From NCBI GenBank assembly GCA_038093515.1, contig JBBPSI010000044.1, positions 1 to 64,000 on the forward strand: a stretch of 64,000 nucleotides of DNA, given 5' to 3'. The stretch is from Butyriboletus loyo. Its lineage: Eukaryota; Basidiomycota; Agaricomycetes; Boletales; Boletaceae. The position numbers and the translations under genes are program-made. The notes beneath the pieces were generated by a model. That model ran no database searches. It was not told the DNA's origin and saw only the letters and a program-made list of their open reading frames with translations. Below, in pieces: positions 38,447 through 49,258 of this stretch (positions within the stretch are counted from its first letter, which is position 1; each line of letters opens with the position of its first letter).

Positions 38447-40076
38447 TCAAAACCGCTTGCCCCCACGTTTGATGGGCTGCCGCAACCCAGGGCCAGTGGA
38501 AGCCCCACTTCTGATCTGGGCAGCAACTTTCTTTCGTTCTTCCTCACTGTCCTCGTCGGAAGACGGCACACGGAGTTTTGACTTTTTGATGGGTCGCACC
38601 GGCGATGAATCCGTATCTGATGGCGATGCTTTGGTGATGCTTCGGCTCCGAGCACCGCCCGGGCGAGGCGAAGCTTCCCTTGATGGTGTCGGTGACCGCA
38701 TACGTATATCACGCCGTCGATCTGCGCCTGATGCGTCAGACCCTGGGGTAGGTCTTGAAGGCCGCATCAAGGGATCGTCTTCCGGTTCGGTCGCAGAGCC
38801 GGAGTCTGCGACATGACTGACTGGACTCGGCCTGTGTGAGAGTGCGATGCTGTCTCTCTTTGAACTAGTTGAGTCATCACGACGATCCTTGGTATTCAAT
38901 CAGCCACGTGAGCTTCGCGACGTGACAGAAGACCTACATTCGGTTCTGGCGTAAGTGTACGCGTGCTTTTAAGGTGCTCGGGAGACTTTTTGAATTCTGG
39001 CGTTGGCTCTGGAAGAGGAAGCAATACCGGGGACTTGACGTCGGTCGTGATACTGGCTAAAACCCAATTCCACGTAAGAGAGTAAGATGGAGAGGTAAAC
39101 ACCACCCACGAGGTTCCGAAATGAAGTTGAATACTGCGGTAATGCGCCGAATTGTCGTGGCCAGACGTGCTTTCGACAATGCATTCTTAACGTGTGTGTC
39201 GACTGTTCTTCGTCCGGTGCGAGCAACCTTGTCAATGGCCTGAGGGCAGAGGATACGAAGCCTGATTAGAACCGGTGTGCTGCGGGCGCACGTGGTTACA
39301 GGTTTACCTTCTCGAGATCGGTGGGTGGGAGATCGCCAACCACATCTGGAGAAGAGAACGCGAGATGATTCACGCTTATCAGTGGCATAATAAGGTGTTT
39401 TGATAGAATGTCGGCTGAAATCTTGTGACCGACAAAGATAGTTTCCCAACGCCACTTGAAGGCATTGCACTCGAATCGAAACGCGAAATCCTTCCAACGC
39501 CAGGCATCAGTCGACAGGCCGGCCATGAGCTTAAGGGAAAGAATACTCCAAATTTAGATTCGACGACTTCGAATGAGAGCTCCAACATGCCGCCGAGAGT
39601 ATGTGCGCTGGACAAGAGATCAAGGGTGCGTGTTCGCCATGCCTCTTCTGCATCGTCATCGACGGGTGGCGAGCCGATCTTCCCGTTACACTCACGCCAC
39701 CGCCTTGCAAACTGTTTACTTGACAACACTAGGGAGCGGCCGGGAATAGAATTCGCTTGGTTAATCACCGATGAAGATGGGCTCACCTTCGGCCCACGTC
39801 CGCTTGGTGTCAGTGATCATGATGCAGCAGGTGAGGTCCACCGGAGAAGAATGAAATTTCTGTCCAATAAGGATGGTGGCGAAGCGCGGTGAAGGACGAG
39901 ATCAAGAGTGGTTGAATGAAAATGGAAGAAAACACGAACGATGAGATAAGGGGTCGAAGTATGGGCGTCGACCTTGACGAGCCATTCCTTTGCGAGGAAC
40001 AGCTCCTACATCGACGATCAATACGAGTACTTTCCGCGGGGACAGAGTGATCGAGCACCTCGTTGAATGAGTCCAT
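38447..40076 (-). CDS. XLF/Nej1-like non-homologous end-joining factor
   Basis: XLF binds XRCC4 and Ku and helps ligase IV close DNA breaks. In my model exon 1 is MDSFNE, with a 52-bp intron, then ELFLAKEWLVKVDAHTSTPY, FATILIGQKFHSSPVDL and CCIMITDTKRTWAEG, the beta-sandwich head as in XLF (L-L-x-K-V ... M-I-T-D-L-x-x-V-W). The next exons give LELSFEVVESKFG, LKLMAGLSTDAWRWKDFAFR and SKHLIMPLISVNHLAFSS, the end of the head and the first stalk helix. The tail is Ser/Pro-rich and acidic, with a short basic C-terminus QPIKRGGKRF. That fits the Ku-binding motif (basic stretch plus terminal aromatic) of XLF. The start is head to head with the FHA/G-patch gene. Exon edges between 39300 and 38900 are approximate. 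Confidence 0.68.
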
Positions 40077-40144
40077 GCTATGTAGTCGTGGACGAACCCG
40101 ACAAGGATGTAGGTCGGAGTTTGAATCTGTACCTCCCGTCCACC

Positions 40145-41242
40145 ATGGCCAGCGAACACAGCCAATGTGGAGATGACCCTGATAATTGCGAGCATTCTGT
40201 TCCTCAGTGGTTTCCCTTGCGCCTCAGGGTGCTTCAAACGTCCATTCTCCACAAAGATCTCAACCTTGCCGTGCTCGATGCCTATGCCGAGACACAGTTT
40301 GGGCGCGATGTCGCTTCCCAGGGTAGCGATACGCCCAGAATACGGCTAAAGGAGATGCCAGTATCAAAGTTACATGCGGCTGTATTCTGGGACAAGGCAA
40401 GGCGTGAATGGGCGGTGGTCGACATGGGATCCAAGCACGGTACATTCCTCCAGTCTGCTCGGCAACCCGGTGCTGAGCCGGTCCGTCTCTCTCCTCCCCG
40501 CATGGCGAGTATACCACGTGCATTGCACCACCTCGACCGGCTGATCATCGGTAGCACTACCTTTCTGTGCCACATACACGAGGACCGCACACCCTGTGCC
40601 GAATGTACCTCGACTGACCAGGGCGTCATACCCCTATTTGCTGTCCCTAAGGAAAGCAATCGTGTTGTGGAGAAACGGCCCTCTGATGTTGCGGAGATGA
40701 CACACGCGAAAGAAGCCAGAGATGCCAAGAAAGCACTGACGTCGCTCAAACGTACCCTCCTCGCACGCCTAGACCCACATCATGAATCCCCTTCGACTTC
40801 CACACGACCCCCAACATCATACATTGATCGGTCTGCACGGCGTCGTGCCATGCATCCCACTTCGCAGTTGGGAAGTCCTGGCGTGCAGAGCTCGCGCAGC
40901 AGTTCTCCAGGGCCCGTGAGATCGTCACGGGAGCCCTCGCAGACACCGTCGTCCGCCGAGCGCCCCGCTCCGTTACCAGAGCATAACGTTGGTAGGCGGC
41001 TTCTTATGAAACAGGGATGGAAACCTGGCACTTGGCTCGGGTCAGCGACGGATGATAGGGGGGATGGCAGCGGCACTGGGCTGGTCGAACCGCTAGAGGT
41101 GCGCGCAACCGCGCACAGGGCGGGGATTGGGATGCCTCCAAAGGGTGCTGTTGCTCCAGCCATGTCCTTCCATGAATGGAAGGTGGGTGGGAGGGAAAGG
41201 CGGTGGGAGAGTCTGCGGTCGGGTGACGAGGCTGGGAAGTAG
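40145..41242 (+). CDS. FHA and G-patch domain protein (AGGF1-like)
   Basis: Single exon. The FHA domain runs from about residue 55 to 150: PRIRLKEMPVSKLHAAVFWD, REWAVVDMGSKHGTFLQ and LDRLIIGSTTFLCHIHE, holding the S-x-x-H and S-K-H-G-T phosphothreonine-pocket residues. A helical and Ser/Pro-rich linker follows. The G-patch near the C-terminus reads VGRRLLMKQGWKPGTWLG, with GTGLVEPLEV. This FHA plus G-patch order is that of AGGF1-like proteins, which are nuclear and tied to RNA processing. An upstream in-frame ATG at 40067 would overlap the first codons of the XLF-like gene on the other strand, so I prefer 40145. Confidence 0.82.
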   Translation: MASEHSQCGDDPDNCEHSVPQWFPLRLRVLQTSILHKDLNLAVLDAYAETQFGRDVASQGSDTPRIRLKEMPVSKLHAAVFWDKARREWAVVDMGSKHGTFLQSARQPGAEPVRLSPPRMASIPRALHHLDRLIIGSTTFLCHIHEDRTPCAECTSTDQGVIPLFAVPKESNRVVEKRPSDVAEMTHAKEARDAKKALTSLKRTLLARLDPHHESPSTSTRPPTSYIDRSARRRAMHPTSQLGSPGVQSSRSSSPGPVRSSREPSQTPSSAERPAPLPEHNVGRRLLMKQGWKPGTWLGSATDDRGDGSGTGLVEPLEVRATAHRAGIGMPPKGAVAPAMSFHEWKVGGRERRWESLRSGDEAGK

Positions 41243-41600
41243 AAGAGCGGTCACTGATAATATTAAGATAAGATAGCGACGCGACGCGACGTGTCTGTTT
41301 TGCCGTGTTGTTTTCGGTCACGTGTGTGGTTCGCGTTCTACGCGACAAATGCCAAAGCCAAAGCCAAGTTCAAGTCCGTCTTTGCCTTCGTCCTCGACCG
41401 CGGCTGACATTTTTCCTTTTCTTCTTCTTCCACATCGTCTTTCTCGAGTACGCGACCTTGCCTTAAAAGTCACGGTCGGTTATTTCTCTCTCTTTTTCAT
41501 CCCAATCTCTTCCCTGTATCCTTCCGCGCCTGGTTCGACAAAGTCGCATACTTCTCCCTCTTCGTCTGTAGCATTTCTCCATCGACTTAGCTCAGTTAGC

Positions 41601-43396
41601 ATGGCCAACAATACCCGCGTGAGCTTACCCTCGTCTGATTTTTCCCTTCCCCACTCACCCGTCGCCACAAGCTACAGACTCGAACCCGTATTGGCGCCCA
41701 GCGCAAGGTAAATGGCGATGAGAATGCCACCAGCAAACACGCTCGTCAAACATCAGGCGTCACCGGCGGTGGTGCTTCGCGCGCGACAGCCCTTCTGAAC
41801 GGGCTCAAGGGTGGTCCACAACGTCCTGCGCTCGGTGAGGTCACTACAGCCGCGGTCAACCGCAAGGTCAGTGGACGATGGTTCATCCCATCCAAGTTGC
41901 TAAGCCGTGGTCCTCCCTCTACCGTTCTCGTTCTTCAGGATGCCATCAAGGCTGCTGCGAAAGAGAACTCGAAGGACAGTGTAGAGCAGGGCTTGAAGCG
42001 CTCCCGTTCCTCATCGCTGGCAGCTGCCACCGGTCCACAACGCATTCCAGCCGGTCCTGGCCGGACAGAGACTGCTACCAACACCTCTCGCATATCTACC
42101 GCACGCGCACAGAAACCATCCGTCTTCAAGCGGATGTCGCGGCAGGAAACCGCTGTATCAGTAATCGTCCCTGCCCAGGTCGTCGAAGAAAGAGAGATCG
42201 AAATGGACGTTGAAGGTGTCGAAGATTTAGAGCAAGAGCCCGAACCCATTAACATGTTCGAAGAAAAGGATGAGCAGGACATGGTAGGAGTTCAAGAAAC
42301 CAGAGTCAACAGTGAAAATGTCCCAGAACCTCAGGCGGTCGAATCGAAATCTCCACGTATGTGGCCCGATGTCGACACCGAGAAGGCCATGAGACATTAT
42401 AAAGAAATAACGGACGTTCAGCGAACATACCAAGATGAAGTTGACATTTTTGACACCACAATGGTGTCTGAGTACTCGGATGAAATCTTCAAGTACATGT
42501 CGGAACTCGAGGTGGGTTCTCTACGATTCACGGAAAGTGGATTCGTTGACTGGTTTGTCGACAGGAGGATGTGATGCCCAACCCCGATTATATGGATGGC
42601 CAGAGCGAGATTACGTGGTCCATGCGACAAACTCTCGTTGACTGGCTCCTTCAAGTACATTTGCGGTGGCATATGCTTCCCGAGACGCTTTGGATCGCCA
42701 TCAACATCGTTGATCGTTTCCTTACTAGGAGAGTCGTGTCACTCGTCAAGCTTCAGCTCGTCGGTGTTACTGCGATGTTCATCGCTGCCAAGTACGAAGA
42801 GATTTTGGCGCCGTCGGTCGACGAGTTTGTCTTCATGACAGAGAACGGGTACACCAAGGAAGAGATCCTCAAGGGCGAGCGCATTGTCTTGCAAACCTTG
42901 GACTTCAAGATTTCGCAGTACTGCTCTCCGTACAGCTGGATGCGAAAGATCAGCAAGGCAGACGACTACGACATTCAGACAAGGACATTAGGCAAGTTCT
43001 TGGCGGAGGTTACCCTGTTGGACTACCGCTTTTTGAGATGTAAGCCAAGTCTGGTCGCGGCAGTGTCAATGTACAGCGCGAGGAAGATGCTTGGCGGTGA
43101 CTGGGTGAGGACTGGATGGATCTTTTCCGCGTTTCCAAAACTGATCATGTGACTTGTTTCCATTTCCGGTCATCCAGAACGCAGCGTTTGTCTACCATTC
43201 CGGGTTCGTTGCAGAACATCTCGAAACTGGTCATCAGTGGATCTGCGAGAAGCTCCTTGAGGACAGCTTTGTACAGCAATACGTTTGTCAGAAGTACGCG
43301 CACAAGAAGTTCCTCAAGGCGTCGCTCTTCGCCATCGAGTGGGCCAAGAACAACTCGAGCCGAGGCGAGGAGGTTGACATGTTGCTCAAGAAGTAA
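41601..43396 (+). CDS. G2/mitotic B-type cyclin
   Basis: This is the regulatory partner of Cdk1. Start MANNTR at 41601, then short introns. The second exon has TSGVTGGGASRATALLNGL and RPALGEVTTAAVN, an R-x-x-L destruction box for APC/C. An acidic N-terminal region leads to WPDVDTEKAMRHYKEITDVQ and YSDEIFKYMSELE. The cyclin box follows: MRQTLVDWLLQVHLRWHMLP, ETLWIAINIVDRFLTRR, LVGVTAMFIAAKYEEI, FVFMTENGYTKEEIL and LDFKISQYCSPYSWMRK. The C-terminal cyclin fold has FLAEVTLLDYRFLRCKPSLV, AAVSMYSARKMLGGDW and, after an intron at about 43106-43178, NAAFVYHSGF. It ends EEVDMLLKK. All expected B-cyclin landmarks are present. Confidence 0.93.
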
Positions 43397-44354
43397 TCGC
43401 CCGGGCGTTGTTCAGTTTCTCGCACGACATCTCCTCCAATTCCATCACTTCACATTGTGCTTGACATCCTGTTTCCAATCCTCGCATCCATCCGCAATCT
43501 CAATGTCTGATTACACATTCTAGTCTCATGTCTTAACTGCCTATGTGTTGCTCTTGCCTTGCTATCTTCCCATGCATCCCTCTCACTGCATCTTTTCCCA
43601 TCATCTGTTTGCCGCTGCGCACTATTGCGAAACACATCGTATTCATCTAATCACGTATACATGCTTGTTTTGCCTACGCCTCGCCATCCCGCACGCACCC
43701 TCTCCATCCTTTCGCAGACACACCTGTATGCCATGCACCTTCATCTGTCTCTTTCTCTCAGTCTTTGTCTTTGGTCGCTTTGCTCCCTTTTTTGTGTCTA
43801 TCATTTTTATTTTTCTATCTACTCATCCACGTTATTCATTCACGGCCTGACATTCGTCGGCTTCTTATTTCCATTGGGTTTTGTTTGCGCTTTCCCCACC
43901 ACTTGATTGACCCGAGCGCTTTCTACTTGTTTCCTGTACGCTCCCGTCTCGAATAGCTCTTACAGAGCCATTTTCTGCGTTACTGTGTGGCACGTAGTAG
44001 CTGCCGGGTGCCTACTCGTCTCCTCGTTGAATCATCAATAATTATTATTGTCTCCAGAAACAGTGGTTGATTTGCTCTAAGGATTTAGAGACCTTTCGCG
44101 TCATTATCAACAACCACCGTAATGCCGACCCAGACTAGCTTCGAACTCCTCGAAGTGTAGTTCATTCAACGAAGTGCATTGACTTCAATTCAGTAAGCGG
44201 CTCCCGGTAAAGCGCTTATTATGTAATACATGAAATAGTGTGATTTGCCAGTTTGCTGAAAACATCCGCCTGCATGTGATTATCGACCTCCTGATAACCC
44301 ACAACGAGACAACATCAGTCAGGTAGCACCCACACTCACTTTACCAAGTACATC
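43397..44354. other. 3' region of cyclin B and promoter of the Fox2-like gene
   Basis: The first 500 bp are pyrimidine-rich (CTTT/CATC), as in a long 3' UTR. The rest should carry the promoter of the dehydrogenase gene. No coding signal is seen. Confidence 0.4.
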
Positions 44355-47096
44355 ATGTCGCTGTCGTTCAAAGGTCATACAGTCGTCGTGACCGGCGCCG
44401 GTGGAGGATTAGGAAAAGCGTACGTCTCGCACTCAAACACGACCTCCTTCTCCCGTGAACACGCGGTGCTTCTATTTCAGGTATTCGCTCTTGTTTGCTG
44501 CCTGTGGCGGTAACGTCGTCGTGAACGATTTCAACGGAGAAGCAGCGCAGAAGGTGGTCGACGAGATTAAGCGAGGTGGGTGGTTGGACGTTCGTTCATC
44601 GTGTTGCTGCTATCGCTGCTCTGTGCTGTCGACTAACGTCATCCTTGCCAGCGGGCGGCAATGCTACTGTGAATACCTCTTCGGTGACAGATGGTGCGGC
44701 TGTTATACAAAGCGCCATCGATGCCTTTGGGGGTGTCACCATCCTTGTGAACAATGCGGGTATATTGCGGGACAAGGGGTGCGTTGCCGTCCTTTTCACT
44801 CCCTCGGCTGTAGGTCTGGAAAATTCACGCGCGTGGTTGGCCTCCGATGCATGTGGGATAGGTTTAGGAACATGTCGGACGCCGATTTTGATCAGGTCAT
44901 TGCGGTACATCTCAAGGGTGCTTATGCCTGTACCAAGGCTGCTTGGCCGCATTTGCGCAACCAAAAGTTTGGGCGGATCATCAATACGTCGAGCGCTGCG
45001 GGAATCTACGGTGCGTTTCCTCTGCATCGTCATCATCAAGTGTAGTTGGTTAAATATGTGTGCTTGCGTGGTTGTGATAGGCAACTTTGGTCAGGCAAAT
45101 TACAGTGCAGCAAAAATGGGTTTAATCGGATTCACGAAGGCGCTTGCGAGGGAAGGCGCCAAGTACAATATTAATGCCATTGCAGTTGCACCCGTGAGTT
45201 TCTTTTGGTGCATCATCTGTGACACGTGTTGATAATGTCCGATCTGTCAGGCCGCTGCATCAAAGATGACAGAAACTATTATGCCGCCTGATATTCTCGC
45301 CAAGTTGAAGGTATGATGGGTCTGTGGATCCTGCGCATCAGTTTCTGAGCGCGGACTTCTTTACTAGCCTGATTTCGTGGCACCATTTGTCGCCGCCGTG
45401 TGTCATCCCGATGGTCCAAATGCGTCGGGACGCGTGTTTGAAGTCGGAGCAGGGTTCGTCGCAGAGAATCGGTGGGAGAGAAGCAAGGGGGCTATCTGGA
45501 GGACGGATGAAACGTTTACGCCTTCTGCTGTGAGGTGCATTTCCCATTTCTAGTTCTGCACCATCTTACAGGCATTCAGGTCAAATTCAAGTGGCCAGAA
45601 GTCACCGACTTTTCGGACCCAAGATAGTGAGTCCAAGGGATGTACATTATATGCTTTCATTTTAACACGATTACAGTCCAGAGTCCCCCGCAGACGTCGA
45701 GAGCACGGTGTGCCATTCGTTCTGATACGAGAGAATTATTATTGATGATTCTACAGCTCGATGTTGCTTCCACTCTGCCGCCGAATCCTCAATCGACGCC
45801 ACCCGTTCATTTTGGTGGCCAGACCGTCATCATTACTGGAGCTGGTGCGGGTCTTGGTCGTGCCTACGCTCTCATGTATGGTCGACTTGGAGCCAATGTC
45901 GTCGTAAATGACGTTAGTGAAAAGGGGGCCAACGCGGTGTGCGAAGAAGTCCGGCAAGGCGAGTGAACCTCATCTGCCTGATATTCTGATATTCTGAATC
46001 CTAACGGGCAACTCGTTGTAGCTGGTGGCAAGGCAGCCACCGCCATTTGCTCTGCAGAAGACGGTGATCGCATCGTCAAGGCTGCCCTGGACGCGTTTGG
46101 TAGTGTGCACGTCCTCGTCGCGAACGCGGGTGTGCTGCGGGATCGTTCGTTTACTGCCATGTCGGAGCAAGAGTGGGATCTCGTGATGGCTGTACATCTC
46201 AGAGGTACCTACAAGGTTGATTTTCTCGGGGATCCTGCATGTCGATGATTTAGCTGACGACAACGCTAGTGTGCCAAAGCTGTTTGGCCGATATTCCAGA
46301 AGCAAAAGTATGGACGGATTGTGACCACGTGTTCGCAAGTCGGTATCTGTGAGTCGATATACACACATGGTGCTACATTGCATCCTGAGATCACATTTCT
46401 TCAGACGGAAACTTTGGGCAGACAAATGTGAGTTATGTCCCTGCTGTCGACTTCATCGCCGTCTCACGCACTTTTTGGATAGTACTGTGCAGCCAAAGCC
46501 GCCATCATGGGATTCACAAAGACCCTTGGGTTCGAAGGCGAGAGGTACAATATCATCTGCAATGTCATTGCTCCAAGTGCCGGTACCGCGATGACGATGA
46601 CAGTATGGTCGGTCGACGTTTACCAACCCACCACAACTCCTCGCTGACACGAATTCTAGGCCGAAAGAGATGGTCGATGCTTATAAGGTAACCCACCCTC
46701 AGCACTTCTTAAGAGTCCGATCACTAACTAACACCCACCCAGCCCGATTACATCGCCCCCATCGTGGGCTACCTCACCAGCCAACATAACACCGAGACGA
46801 CGGGGAGATTGTTTGAAATATTGGGCGGCTGGGCAGCTGAGACGCGGTGGCAGCGAACGGGTGGACACGGTTTCCCGACGAACGTGACTTTGACGCCAGA
46901 GAGCATTCTGGCGAAATGGGATGTGTTTACCAACTTTGGTGCGTGTCTTGTCTTGACGTGCCCTTGGTTTGTCGCTGACTGATTCGGGCATGTAGATGAT
47001 GGCCAGGCGACGTATCCAGCGACGGCGACAGAGGGCATGGCGACGCTCATGGCGAATTTAAACAACACTGCGGAGCCTGTCAAGTCGAGGCTGTGA
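44355..47096 (+). CDS. Fox2-type peroxisomal D-3-hydroxyacyl-CoA dehydrogenase, two SDR domains, no hydratase domain
   Basis: This enzyme should oxidise 3R-hydroxyacyl-CoA in peroxisomal beta-oxidation. Starts MSLSFKGHTVVVTGAGGGLG. Domain 1 has TGAGGGLGKAY, NNAG, then YSAAKMGLIGFTKAL (catalytic Tyr-Lys). Domain 2, from about 45800, has VIITGAGAGLGRAYALMYG, VANAGVLRD, GRIVTTCSQVG and, after a split exon, YCAAKAAIMGFTKTL. The gene has about twelve exons. It ends FDDGQATYPATATEGMAT, then EPVKSRL-stop. Fungal Fox2 normally continues here into a MaoC hydratase-2 domain, but this protein stops and its last three residues (SRL) are a type 1 peroxisomal targeting signal. The hydratase-2 is a separate gene at 49259. 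Both active sites look intact. Confidence 0.9.
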
Positions 47097-47354
47097 TTTC
47101 GATTGGCACGGTGGCCTAGATGACCTGGTCTGGGTTGTGTAATGGAAAGTCTATAATGCACTTTTATTTGTTCAAACGCTGTGATTGCAGAGAAACACTT
47201 TATCGTATTACTTTATCTACATGGATGTTGATCATCTCAAATCGCAGCCTTTGTAAGACAGTTACAGAACACAGTCAACGAACTAAACCAAAGGACCAGT
47301 ATGCTTCATGATCGGGTTGAAGTCAGTGAGTGGGTAATCCAAAATAAATGTAAA

Positions 47355-47950
47355 CTAGTCCTTGGTGAAATCAATGACCTCTGAAACATAACAAGATTGT
47401 TTGCCTGGTTCAAAGCTTCACCTTTGATTCGTTTAGCCTTTGGTTCTTCTGACAACCTGGCTTCTTTCGAGTTCATTCTATTATACAAATGTGAGAATAC
47501 ATATAGCATGAATGAAAACAGAGATGCATACCTTCAGATTCTGTATCCTCTCTCGCGATTCAACTCGAAGTAAGTCATTGCTCTGGGATATGTTAGCCTA
47601 GGTCTGGTTCGGGACTAGAGCTGTTATCGTTGTCCGAGGTATTCAGTTTTGGAACAAGACCACGTGCCTGTGATAGAGCTGAGATATCGAGTCGAAAGCC
47701 CCAGGAAGCGGAAACAGAGTATAGACCGATGCTACCGATTGGCCTATGCTTGAAAATAAAGCACAATTACATATGATTCATCGTCGAGAACTAGACGTGA
47801 AACATGTTTATGTTCGGAGGGGCGATCTTTCCTAGCTTTCTCTGGACCAAAGCTGGGAACATTGGGACGATACACGATGCATGCGGTCATCTCAGCGTCA
47901 ACACTTGCCCTGTTCGCTGGTGCACTGCCTTGTTAGATGTCTCATGAAAT
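47355..47950 (-). pseudogene. Unrecognised gene end or relic with coiled-coil and acidic tail
   Basis: The minus strand shows coding-like text over several exons: MTACIVYRPNVPSFGPEKA, GSIGLYSVSASWGFRLDI, NTSDNDNSSSPEPDL, SNDLLRVESRERIQNL and, near the end, EEPKAKRIKEVIDFTKD-stop at 47355 (through a 41-bp intron). The last words resemble nuclear proteins that end in EVIDLT-type SUMO-interacting tails. Frames do not all join cleanly between the last two exons, so it may be a decayed gene. I cannot name a family. Confidence 0.3.
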
Positions 47951-48132
47951 TTGACATCGTCATCCGCACCTTGTGGCGAGCCCTGCGGTCTTTGACCAGC
48001 CTCCCATGTTCGAGATCCTGGAGGGACCTCTTTATTGAGCAAACGGTCATCATGATCTACACATGTAGATTTCCAATGACACACATTCTCAGCCCAAGTA
48101 CTTGCACGATAAAAACAAGGAAAAGAAAAGAG

Positions 48133-48640
48133 TCACTCATCGTTAAACTGAATACGACATCGCGCGTTTTTGGTACCGGTAGCGAAGGCTGGACATCTCG
48201 GCGGTACAGTGTCTCCATCACCCAAACGACGGCCTGGGTACATGGGTGAACCGCCACAAAAGATGCTATGTACGGTAATCCAGCCTGCCACGTTGCTCTC
48301 TTGTGCGGGTTTTGGCGCGAGAGCGCCATTTGATACTGAACGTTCTGCCCAGGGTGCGAATGCGAATGGGGATAAAAGCCTGAGGAAGATGTAGGCAAGA
48401 TGAAAACGAAGAGGTTTGCCTTGCCTTGCTTTGCTCCGAAGCAATCCAACACGTCGCTCGGGTCGGCGTCTCGAACTCGACGAGGACATGCGCGGTGTAC
48501 TCACCTATTTGCATGATGGGCGTCGATGGTCGGCGCGAGAACACGTGGGGAGATACAGACGGTAGCGAGGGTAAGACACCCGCCGACGCCAGCACCGGAA
48601 CAGTACTAGACGGGGTTAAGACAGCCAGAAGGGTGTCTTA
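48133..48640 (-). CDS. Possible small gene, unrecognised
   Basis: The last minus-strand exon reads AQESNVAGWITVHS, CGGSPMYPGRRLGDGDTVPP and RCPAFATGTKNARCRIQF, ending FNDE at the stop 48133. It has four Cys and reads like real protein. Upstream, a hydrophobic GCLTLATVCISPRVL stretch before a GTGAGT donor near 48505 could be a signal peptide exon, but no clear ATG joins. Treat as tentative. Confidence 0.25.
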
Positions 48641-48894
48641 GCCCAGGCTGGTACTACTCACTCTTACCTCCCGGCGTGTTCACCAACTGGCGCGATTGTG
48701 GCACGCACCATATTTGGGACGAGTCCCCTCGTCGTCGCCGTCGTTCAATCCCACTCCCGTTTTGATGTGTGCAGTTTCTCCCTCCCTGCCTCAGTGGTGG
48801 GAGGCCAGACGCGGGATGATGGTTGTTATACTCGCTGTACATACTCCGCTCGGTAAGTCCCTGTTTTGTCTCTTAGGCTCGTCCCCACAGTGCC

Positions 48895-49115
48895 AGTACA
48901 ATACCTGCGCCGACTTGCTGTGTCCCCTGGCGGAGTCGATCAACACAGGGTATTGGGTGAGCGGGTATATGTGGTGTGGGATTAGTCGTTGGCGACGGGA
49001 CAGTCGATGTTGATTGATGGGGATCATCCACTGCGACAGCCGTTCGCGGCGCACCTGTTCACTTGCTTCGTACCCTCATGAACAGTGATAAGCTACTAGT
49101 TCAACGATGTTCGCG
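48895..49115 (+). pseudogene. Relic of HET-gene 3' end (copy of 4670-4890 region)
   Basis: On plus, the translation LAESINTGYWVSG matches LAEPIKTGCGFGR of the HET protein at 4705-6489. Next, VWD-stop-SLATG and DGDHPLRQPFAAHL match VWDHSLATGEG and DGDHPLRQPFVAHL. A TAG replaces the His codon, and about 10 bp are deleted. The match continues past the coding end (CTTCGTACCCTCATGA, then GTTCAACGA), so the copied piece includes the 3' flank. Only the last 70 or so codons are present. Confidence 0.75.
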
Positions 49116-49258
49116 ACAATGTACGAGGTTGAGTCAAGTCCAGGTCTCCGGATGACTTATAATACAATGGCGCAGGCTAACATTGGTGTACATGTGATTT
49201 CGTTGCCGGATGTCCTCTCGCACCTTCCAGCGGCAAGTGCAACCTCGTCACTACTCCC

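Larger units (their letters stand above)
47097..49258. other. 2.2-kb region between dehydrogenase and hydratase genes, with relics
   Basis: Holds a possible minus-strand gene end (47355-47950), a possible minus-strand secreted-type frame (48133-48640) and a relic of the HET gene (48895-49115). The rest shows nothing. It looks like a graveyard of partial genes between the two halves of the beta-oxidation pair. Confidence 0.4.

Noticed and set aside
45101..45190. Possible second, separate gene for the second SDR domain
   Set aside because: Introns and frame carry the reading from domain 1 to domain 2, and the linker exons (about 45570-45800) match the fused two-SDR layout.
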